Source: Macquaria australasica | Lineage: Eukaryota > Chordata > Actinopteri > Centrarchiformes > Percichthyidae | Direction of reading: 5' to 3' | Length of the DNA stretch: 64,000 bases | Assembly: GCA_005408345.1 (NCBI GenBank) | Contig: SEMN01000150.1 | Coordinates: forward strand, 434,001-498,000 | Shown here: one piece after another, positions 51,701 to 61,470 of the stretch | How positions within the stretch are numbered: the first letter of the stretch is position 1 | Layout: each line of letters opens with the position of its first letter | The notes under the pieces: model-generated | The model's database searches: none | What the model saw: the letters and a program-made list of their open reading frames with translations, nothing else | Told to the model about the DNA's origin: nothing | Position numbers and translations under genes: made by a program

Positions 51701-53523
51701 CTCCATACAGGATATAAGGGGGAATTAATAAAGAAGAAAACTAAAAAAGACAACTGTCACCATTGCAGAGAACCTCAAGATATTTGGATTGTAAAACAGG
51801 ATGAAATCTCAGTTGGCTTTGCAGGTCTTTACAATAGGTCTTTCACTGCTCTTGAGCACTTTTGACTTTGAGACTGGCTAAATCTGTTTATGGCGGCCTG
51901 TCTCCGCGTCCCAAAGGTCAGTGAGCTTCACAGTGCCCTTCGCAGAGAACTTGTGTGGCATGTGGTCTACGTCCCCCGCCACCCCTCTGCCGTTTATGGT
52001 ACGAAGCTGGCTGGAGAAATGGAAAGCAATGTTATTCCTTAAAGTGTATGTGGGGGAGTGTAGAGCGTGTGGACGTGCGTGTGGGTGTGTGTGAGTGTGT
52101 GTGGGAGAGTGTGGGCTGAATGTGTGTGTGATTTTGAAGGAGAGTGTTAATGTGATAGAGAAAGAGAGGATAGCTCGAATGCAGATCCATATCGTTTCAC
52201 TCCTTTCAGAACTGTTATATATTGATTTTGACATGATTTGAAATGAGTTCTTTATGAGCTCTATTTTTTTCTGAAATGTACTATCTTATCAATTTGTTTT
52301 TCAATAGCTTCGCACGTCCAACAACCCTTAATACGGGGTGTGAAGGTTTCATTGCTGCCTTGGAAGAGCCGGATCCCTCTTAGACCAGTTGTCTCTGACA
52401 GAAAGAAAGGAAAAAAACATCTTAGGATTTCAAAACTGACAGAGATCGCGTTTGCAAATCAGTTTTCATTTTGTTGTTCTTGTTTAGTCTATTGTAGCAT
52501 CATTGGCATTTTTCATTTTGTATTTTTGGAATTGCGTGACAACATAGTGACAATGTAAAGGGTGTGTACGGCATCTGTCCGCGCCTGGAGTGATATTTTG
52601 CTCAGTAATATTTACACAGTATTATTTCATGTCATGTTTTTCAATTTTTTTTCTCTTTTTCGCTGCCTACTAGCCTACATATAGGGTATTCTTCTTAAAT
52701 GTTTAGTGTTTTGGAGGTCTCCTTTGTAGGGCGCCGCTTGGGCCCTAACGCACTCACTGAAGGTCAAGTATGCAGCATGGAGCAGCACAACCGGCGGTGC
52801 CTGCTTAAAGCTCTTACAATTTTATACAAGATGGAAAAATTCTATGTCACCTGTTCATGTTTGTCCAGTATCGGTTCGGTGCACATGCAGTGTAGCCTGG
52901 ACTAAACGTTTTTTCCCTATGAATATCAATATTTGTATGTGCAGTTTCTCTGTGTTTAAAGGTCTGGCTCTGAAGAAAAGCTTGGAAAATCTACAGCTCA
53001 GACGGCAAAGCAAACAAAGTACTAAGTGTTTGAGCAGGCACGATATCCGAGTCTGTAGCGTGAAGCTCAGAGCTTCTATTTTGGGTCCACACACTGAACC
53101 AGTCCTGTGCAAGGCCAGCGCAAACTACGGTGCGAAAAGAACCAACCAGTGCGCGCTTCGTCGCAATTGGAATAAATGTTCTAAATACATGCTGAATTCG
53201 CACTAATTGGAGTTACAATGACAAATAAATTGTATGCAATTTTACACAGTTAACGACGATTGAATTTGTCACCTGATTGTCCCCCTGAATGCACATAGCC
53301 TAACATTTTTTCCCGACAAGAGTTTGGTTACAACAGACAAGATTTGACCAAAATGAATCAAGTGAAACGCTAGCGTCTAACGGTCGACACAACATCTGTG
53401 TATAATTACTGCACATAAGCAAGTTATGTCAAAGTTTGATCAAACTCAGATTTGTTATCATTTTGTTATCGTCACCAAACTAAGTCAATTATCTGTAAGT
53501 CAACACATTCCAAAACAAACCAT

Positions 53524-53574
53524 TGCGTAATGGTTCGCAGGCCATGCGTAATTCTCTGCCATCTTGTGCGTAAT
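53524..53574. promoter_or_regulatory. three spaced TGCGTAAT sites
   Basis: The octamer TGCGTAAT occurs at 53524-53531, 53545-53552 and 53567-53574, spaced 21 and 22 bases start to start, about two helical turns. The core TTGCGTAA of the first copy resembles C/EBP-PAR bZIP half-site combinations. The intervening sequence is not repeated, so this is not a simple tandem duplication. Confidence 0.35.
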
Positions 53575-56500
53575 TTCCGAAACCTGGCAAAAAACAGTTT
53601 ATCTAGGATAGTTAGTCAACCCTGAATTGTTTTCAAACACTAGGCATATTATCCCCGCTGATTTTAAAAGGTGATTCGGATATTTTAGAAGATTAACTGT
53701 GCAGTTAATAGAGGTCTAATACAGGCCGCGCCTAAAATATCTTTTTAAATATACAGGCATGTGACAGGCCATAGCCTCAAGTACATTCTGCACATAACTT
53801 GCTCTTTATTTTGACTTTTGTAGAATGGTATTAACCGTGAAGCTAAGAGCCCCTCTAGCAAATTATCAAACAGAAGGTTACTTTTAGCTTATCTAGAATT
53901 TGTTCAAAGATAGATATACTTCCTCTGCTTAAAGGACTTCCAGGTTTTTTTCCAGCCCATCTAAATAACACATAGGAGCTGGAGCCAGCAGTCACTATTG
54001 GGCGATTTCTTGAGATGTGAAATCATTTAATACTTCTAATAAAAAAAGTTAACACATTGTTGTGAAAGCTTTATATCCTAGTGGTTGAAAGAGAAATACA
54101 CTCTGGAGATTGCTCTAAATGTAACAGCAACACACATCCTTATCTTGTAAGCTATTGTTGCCACCACAAGCCTTCACGCTAGGTGCATTCACTGAGACCT
54201 CAGTAAAAAAAAAAACAAGGCTCTTTAGTGTTGCTTGAAACTGTTCGCAGCTCATACAGCCAAGTTTAACTGCCCGACTTACATCCAATTAAACTTATCT
54301 AGGCCATGAGGGGACAGTAATATGATTACACAGGCTTCCCACATTTAGCCTTGACTTCAGCTAACTGTGCAGCAGTGTCTTGGTGAACTGCGCCCGTTGT
54401 GTGCGCGTCTCTTTGTTTGTGTGTGTGGCGAGTGTTGTATCATTTGGCACAGGATTTATCGCCACAGAGCCGAATCGCTGTGCAATATTTGGGAACGCCA
54501 TTTTTGAACAGAGAGTTCTTCTTAACAAGAGGGTGACACTTAGGTTAACCATTATAAGTATGGTGCTAGGTAGGTAGCAATACATAACTTAAATTCCTCA
54601 GTCACAGTCATGAAGTTAGTGCTGTGACAGTGATATTTAAGCGAAGAATGGCAACACCTTCTCTTTGGAGCACTCAACAGAACATTTTACCTATCACGTA
54701 AAATTGTTGGGAAATGCATTTACAATATTGTTTATTATTGTATGAGTCCCTATAAGATAGAATAAGTAGGGTACTGATAACTCCGATACAGACCCTTTGC
54801 AAACTCTGCATATACTTAGCCTGCTCATTTGGTGCAACCATATCAAACTTTGCTGGGTCCTACTGCTAGCGGAATATCAGCTGCTGTGAGTCGTCCATCC
54901 AGGGAATAAACACATGTTAAACCTTATTCTTTGACTGATGGTCTGAGCGCAACAAGGCGAGAATAACCAGTGTTTAAACCCCTCGGAAGGCGGATATTGC
55001 CAAGTGATGGACGTCGACTGGTCATATTTTGCCACATTATGACAAATACTGCGACTTAAACGCAGCCAGGAGTGCTATTTCCCGTCCGTTTAAACGCCTT
55101 AATTCCTCCTGTGTACTGTGTAGTCTTTTAAACTCCTCTTTCGCATTCTTCAGTTGTCTCTATCAGCAGCCCTAACTTTTGAATTTTATTAGTGCATCAC
55201 TTATTCATACCCTCACATTACTTATTTATACCTCGCTAATACGCATCATTGAAATGATTATGATGAGGAAATGATTTGACAATATTGTTTTGGACTGTCT
55301 GCTTTGGTTCTGTTATTGCCTGCTGAAAGAAAAGTTTGTAGTTTTTATTTATTGCCGTGCCATTTTTTTTATTCTACAGATGATATTGCAATCAGAGTAA
55401 TGTTGACATACGGATATATTTTAAATGTCGTAATTCAGAACCTTTATTATAGGCCAATTAGCATGGCGGCTTTTCAGTTTTGTAGAAATTCGACTTAATT
55501 TAAGCCCCGCGTTTTATCTTTTTAATTGCACAGTGTACTTTATATTTCATACTGTTAAAATAGGCAATGACATTTTGATGTGCGAATTATGGTTATTGTT
55601 ATGCAACTGCACAACACAATGCTGCAGCATGTGTCGAGCATGTGTCCACACAGGCCACAGACCGGGATGTTTACACAAATATTTCCATAGCTGCGGTTGT
55701 TGATCTACCAAAAATGACACCAGTTTAGCTGTGCTTCACGGGCCACAAATAAACGTATATATTCTTGTTTTTTCGGGCTGTTTGTTACATTCACAATCTC
55801 TCTTATTTTGACTAATTTGACTTAAAATGTTTAGCCTTACAAAAATGCCCCAAAACACAATTGTAGCATAGGCTTTAATTCTATTATTAGTGGTCTAAAT
55901 TGCTGCATTTCTTAAATGGACACCCAAAACCAAGTTGCAGAAAATGCGTTATGGTGCTCGGTGTGAAAATTCAGCGCACTGGTGGCTTTTTTAAAGTTGC
56001 AGAAAATCTAGTTGCTGAAATCCAAATTCCTCTCATTCTCAACGTTTATGGTTTTCCATAGAACAAAGGGATTTAGCGTTACTACAGCCATTCGGAGTTT
56101 TATGGTGGACGTAGAGAGGATTTTAGTGGTCAAATTCAAGTGCTGTGTCTGGACAGCTGTCTGCTTTCTTTGTACTTGGATGCAGGATGCATCATGTGAG
56201 ACAACCTTTTGTCTGTGGCGGTAGTAAACAAGCTAATGCCAATGCCACCTTTTTCACAAATACGCCTGCAGTGGACTCTCGTTTCCAATGTTGAGGTCTG
56301 ATGATGTTCCCCTTGCTGTTGGAAACCACCAAAGACACTAACTTTGTTTTCCATTATTTTTAAACAACACAGGTGTCCCATAAGCGTTTGTAATAGGACG
56401 ATAGTGTTATTGGAATATTGGATAATAATTCAAGAGTCTTTTGCAACATTTAGGAAGTAGCCTATAATCATAAACAATGGGCCATCATATTAATTTCACC

Positions 56501-57869
56501 TTGTGATAGTATCAGTTAGTCTATAAAGATTCGAAGATGGCCCTCAACAGTACAATTAAAAGTTTACAATGACGCAGGAAAGAACACACAGGCGCATCTT
56601 TTCTCCATTCATTTATTACAATTTTCTTTCAGAGGTCATGTCTCTCCTTTCAACAGTCACCCACAGATAAATCTCGACATTCTGGTGGAAAATAAAATGA
56701 TCACAGTAGCTTGGAACATCAGCTGGGACTTATTTAATTTGCGAGGGAAACATCGGATACAGTCATACTGCTTGGTCAATAGGCCCAGTCTGAGTGGAAT
56801 ATAAGTAGCGGTTTATAAGGAGACTAATTGTTGCTGCGCTTTGAAGCTTATAGACAAAAGCTGCAAGCCAAAACATTTAATTTGATCGGCTAGTAAGTCC
56901 AAGGAGACATCACATCCCAACATATCAGTTTGAGTATTTTCAGAGTAAGAGGCTCACATTGCGGCGGTATTCTGGACGCTGATGTCAATAACCACTCCAA
57001 AGTGGAATAATGCAATTTGAATCCAGCAATTTGAGGGAAGTAATTACGTTTTTCTGACTTTGTGTTTATGTCATCAGGGCACATTTTCCCACTGGAGCAG
57101 ATGCAAGGTCCCAGGGCTTCACTGGTAGTACTCCTGCAGGAACTCCAGGAACTTGGGTCTTGAATTGCGCATTTGTCCTCCATGGACTCTGTCATGATCC
57201 AACGTCAAAGAGAATAATGAGAGTGGGCCGATTACTTTAGCTTGCAGTGTCAACATGCATGCTGTGTATTCTACATTGCCTAACCGTTGGTTCAACTTCA
57301 TTTTACAACATAATTATAGTCGTCCACCGCTGGTCCAGTGCAGCAAGGTTTTTCATTTGGTGAAAGAGAACAAAGTAAATAAAATGGATGACTCATTAAT
57401 ATGTTGCACACTTTACAATATAATAGTTGAGCCCGGCTCATGCACACCTTTTGTTTAATAGTCATGTGTGCAGCAGACTCGTGTAGCCACTATTAAAGAA
57501 TAAAAAGGGATCAAAACAAATAATATAGCCCTTATGAAAAGATCTCCTGCATATTCACAGACCACAGTGTAATACATTCCTGTGGAGTCTCGGAGATTTG
57601 TAGAAGAACGCGAGTTATTCACTGTGATTTGTTAAACTTTGTAAATAGTGAAACGACTATTAGGCTCATGGGATTGCCTTTAAACGGGGTTACACCTTAT
57701 TTGGGCTACATTCACAGCGATTACTGACGTATAGTACTTTCTTAATGCAGTTTGTACTGTGTGTACCAGTGTCAGTGATAATAATTCCTCATTCTATGAT
57801 TAAAATATAAACATTAGGCCTACCAGTAGTTTTCGTGACAGGGATAGCAATTCTCATGTAATACTAAGA

Positions 57870-57922
57870 CTAATGCTAATAATAATTATTATAATATTAA
57901 TTATTATTATAATAATAATAAT
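57870..57922. repeat. AAT/ATT-rich self-complementary tract
   Basis: Mixed AAT and ATT units (AATAATAATTATTATAATATTAATTATTATTATAATAAT...) that can fold on themselves, about 430 bases upstream of hoxc11a. Confidence 0.7.
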
Positions 57923-58199
57923 CTTACCTGTAAAACTCCATAACACTATGAAATGTATGTCACTGGGTTCACTCTGCAGTTTGTGCTATGCCTGTTTAAG
58001 GAGCTGTAGCTGTTTAGCTAGCCTACCACCAGCCCATAAACATAAACACACACAGCACACATCTCTCTAATTGTCATAAGCCAGCAAACAGGAATCTGGT
58101 ACTGGTTTTCTTAGTGCGCCTGTGGTGTTTGAAAATTATTCGTTTGAACCTCGGAGATCCTACCTAAAGCCAACCACTCCTACACATCCAACTCTTCCA

Positions 58200-58348
58200 A
58201 ATTGATATATGACAATATCTACTTTCGATCACGTGTCTGCGGGGCGACTTAGACGGATTGCGCGTCATCTCGCCTTCCCAAATTTTTCCCTTCTGCTGCA
58301 GCTCGTATCCAAAACATCTATCTATAGTACGGAGTACGAGAGAGAAAG
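58200..58348 (+). promoter_or_regulatory. hoxc11a: hoxc11a proximal promoter and 5' UTR
   Basis: A palindromic E-box CACGTG (58230-58235) sits 119 bases before the start codon, in a locally CpG-containing stretch (GGGGCGACTTAGACGGATTGCG). No consensus TATA or CCAAT box is evident. Promoter role is inferred from position and from the equivalent E-boxes of hoxc13a and hoxc12a. Confidence 0.45.
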
Positions 58349-59078
58349 ATGTTTAACTCGGTGAATCTGGGCAACTTCTGCTCCCAGACGCGCAAAGACC
58401 GGACATCCGAGTTTGGGGAGAGGACGGGCTGCGCGTCCAACATCTACCTCCCCAGCTGCACCTACTACGTCCCCGAGTTTTCTGCCGTCTCCTCGTTTCT
58501 TCCGCAGGCCCCGTCCCGGCAAATCAGCTACCCTTATTCCACAAATCTGTCTCAAGTACAGCCGGTACGGGAAGTTTCATACGGCTTGGACCCTGCTAGT
58601 AAATGGCACCACAGAAGCAATTATGCATCGTGCTACTCGGGAGAGGATCTGGTGCATAGGGACTGTCTTCCACCATCCACCATGACAGAAATGCTTATGA
58701 AGAACGAGAGTGTGTACAGCCACCACCATCACCATCACACCCATCCGGGGTCCAATCACCCCTCCACAGGTTTTTACTCCGGCGTGGGGAAAAACAACGT
58801 CCTCCCGCAAGGTTTCGACCGCTTTTTCGAGACGGCATACTGCAGCAGCACGGACAATCAGTCAGACAATTGTTTACAAAAGGGCGAGGGGGGAAAGCTG
58901 GAAAGCGACTCCCAGCAGCAGCAGCAGCAACAACAGCAGCAGCCCACGGCCTCTGTACCCGGAGCCCCGGAGCAGGAAAAAGACCCAGAAGATGAGGAGG
59001 AACATACAAATTCAGGCTCATGCACTTCTTCCTCCGCAACAACCAAGGACGGCAACGCCAGCAAGAGCAGCCACTCGA
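58349..59078 (+). CDS. hoxc11a: hoxc11a exon 1: N-terminal region of HoxC11a
   Basis: First coding exon of hoxc11a (CDS 58349-59078 joined to 60457-60689, 320 residues). The protein opens MFNSVNLGNFCSQ, the Hox11 N-terminus, followed by the Hox11-type blocks YLPSCTYYVPEF, YPYSTNLSQVQPVREVSYG and DRFFETAYCS. It carries a run of six histidines at residues 125-130, ten glutamines at 189-198 and an acidic stretch at about 208-219. The donor is CACTCGA|GTAGGT, leaving one base (phase 1). An alternative GT five bases on would put exon 2 out of frame. By family knowledge the product is a nuclear transcription factor of posterior axial and appendage patterning. Confidence 0.96.
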
Positions 59079-59505
59079 GTAGGTATACCGAAGCTGTAAA
59101 ATGGGGGAAGGTTAAGGGGACTAGCCCGGTGTTTTGTCGGTCAGATTTTATGTGGAGTTTTATAAGCATTCAAAGGATTTTATTATAACCCTACAAAGCT
59201 CTTTCTTGCAACGAGAAGAATTTTTACGATGGGAAAGCGCTTTGAAAAAAAGGGGATGTTATACACAGACGCCTCTATGGTGAGAGTCTGTGAAATTTTT
59301 AAGAGAGATCTATTGTGACAAATGTTAACTTTGATCATGAACTTGCGTTGGGCATTTTAAGGGATTTTCTCGTTGGGCTGTCGAGAGTAAAAACCAATTG
59401 GGCAGAACATTGCTTTTGGCGTCTTGTGAATTTTTTTTTAGCACTGGGTTTGCCCGCTAAAGACATGCTGCACAGAGTATTACACACTTTACGGTTAAAT
59501 GCGTC

Positions 59506-59568
<63 letters not shown>
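59506..59568. repeat. (TCTA)n microsatellite in the hoxc11a intron
   Basis: About 15 uninterrupted TCTA units, about 430 bases after the exon 1 donor. Confidence 0.9.
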
Positions 59569-60456
59569 ATGACAGATTAGAACCCTTTATTCAATTTACA
59601 AGCAGACAGGAAATGGATCAGTGGTAGAGAATCGAGTGTTTTGCCAATATGAGCAGAATGTATCAGTTTGCAAATTATGCTATTTCCTCAGTAGCCGCTG
59701 AAAAAAAGCTTCAGTCCAAATCCATTAAGATCCCCTTTTGCATTTCACCTCAAATGATTTGCATGCAAGCTGACATTACTATTAACTTGAATGACTGACT
59801 AGCATGAAGTCAAATTATGCTTGATTTTAAGTGCTGTAGTGGCTATTATTGCAACACATAGGTCCTATTGGTGTTTAGCCTCATGTACACTGCATTAACC
59901 CAGTCAGGCTGCAGATACAAGCTAACTGAGGCTGGTGTTCCACACAAAAAACAATAAAAAAATCTATTTCCCCAGTCACCTGTTTGATAAGACGTTATAG
60001 GGCCACAGAGGTCTACATGGGCCATTGCAAACATGCATTTCGACTCACTGCCAAAAGATTGTGTAAATTGTTAGTTTAGCTCCAGAGGAATGTGACGCAC
60101 ATAATGCGCTGAAATACTTTTGTTGTTGTGTATTTATAACAGATAAACACGTACTTAGAGGCTGTAAGTTGATATTATTTCCTCCAAGCGGTTCGGATAT
60201 TTAACACTCTTTATGGCTGGTTTATCTGATAGCCTCAGCTACTTTGCTTGATGATTGTTGACTGAAATGTTATCATTAAATGCCACTGAAACGGAATTCT
60301 TAGCATGTTGCAAGTCTATAGTCACCTCAGCACTAAAGCCTATTTTTGTCCCCCCTTTTCTGTAGATATTATTTTTTTAATTCATGTGACGTTGTTGCTA
60401 TGTCCCCGTGAGTTTATCAGATTTTATTTTGAATTGTATTTTTTTTTCCTCTCCAG

Positions 60457-60689
60457 GCACTCCTCGCACAAGGAAGAAGAGGTGTCCATATTCCAAGTTT
60501 CAGATTCGAGAGCTGGAGCGGGAATTCTTCTTTAACGTTTACATCAACAAAGAGAAAAGGCTTCAGCTTTCCCGAATGTTAAACCTCACCGACCGCCAGG
60601 TTAAAATTTGGTTTCAGAATAGAAGAATGAAAGAGAAGAAGCTGAGCAGAGATCGCCTCCAGTACTTCTCTGGAAACCCCCTATTGTGA
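60457..60689 (+). CDS. hoxc11a: hoxc11a exon 2: homeodomain
   Basis: Second coding exon, with a strong acceptor (T-run then CCTCTCCAG). The split codon joins as A|GC (Ser244), followed by TPRTRKKRCPYSK. The homeodomain spans about residues 248-307, with the Hox11-type FQIRELEREFFFNVYINKEK in helices 1-2 and VKIWFQNRRMKEKK in helix 3 (Trp at residue 295). The protein ends with the highly conserved Hox11 tail RDRLQYFSGNPLL and TGA. The intron is 1378 bases and contains a TCTA microsatellite. Confidence 0.98.
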
Positions 60690-61470
60690 GCAGGAGCAGA
60701 GAGTGTCACAGTCTTGGTCAGTGACATTAAGGCCTACTCTTATCTCATTGAATTGTAATCGTGGGCATAACCATTTTCTAACGGAGCCCATATCACCAAC
60801 AGTGCAATGTTAAACTGGACAGTGGGAGTAATAGGCCTGCATGGGATAAAGTCGCCATTTTCTTATTGCCCTACGGGCGGGGGTGAATTTCTAGCTGGTC
60901 CCCAGAAAGGCCTACATGGTTAGAATAATCATTTATACCTATGCTGTTCTTGAATATGTCCCTCTATTTATCACGATTCTCCATTGTGTTTATTCTATTG
61001 TTCATATAGACATATTTGTTGTTAAAATATCAAATGTATCAAACAATTTGAATCCTTATTGCGCAGACAACTTTTAGCTCTTACCCTTCTCTCTGGTCTA
61101 TGTATATAGCATATCTAATTATTTCTCGACCAGAGTATGAACAAGTTATAGCAAATCTCCTGGCTGCATTTTTCGCCATTGAGAACTGTGACGTCCAATC
61201 TGTGAAAGTATATCCCCCCCCCTGTACAGAGTAGCCTATGCAATGTGCATTCGACTGTAAATAGGCGTATGTTGAATTTCCTTTCCCCTAACCCTGCTGC
61301 TATTTTTCAGCACACTGCCCATACAACTTTAACAGCTTTAACGCCAACACTTGTTAAATTATTTGCTTAAAACATTGGTGCTTTGGATTCCAGAGAGGAG
61401 GAACAGATTGCTGGCCTGTGTATCATTAATATAATACCTATGAAATAAACAGAAACGTATAGGCAAAACT
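60690..61470 (+). other. hoxc11a: hoxc11a 3' UTR
   Basis: Non-coding sequence follows the hoxc11a stop. A canonical AATAAA lies at 61444-61449, followed by GT/T-rich sequence (CTTTGTGCTTTTTGTGC), a typical downstream element. The inferred 3' UTR is about 0.77 kb. Confidence 0.6.

Larger units (their letters stand above)
48701..58199. other. hoxc12a-hoxc11a intergenic region
   Basis: About 9.5 kb with no coding gene. It includes nuclear-receptor-type half-sites at 50900 and 51288, stretches open on both strands at 51166-51427 and 52844-53206, the TGCGTAAT triplet at 53524 and a GT-rich patch at 52060-52130. It is the syntenic position of mammalian HOTAIR, but I see no sequence I can match to that RNA. 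Confidence 0.5.

Noticed and set aside
49000..58200. A HOTAIR orthologue
   Set aside because: The interval is syntenic, but I cannot identify any sequence matching it, and HOTAIR is not established in fish.
59079..59188. Read-through of hoxc11a exon 1 into the intron
   Set aside because: The donor at 59078/59079 gives the correct phase into the homeodomain exon; the intronic extension resembles no Hox protein.
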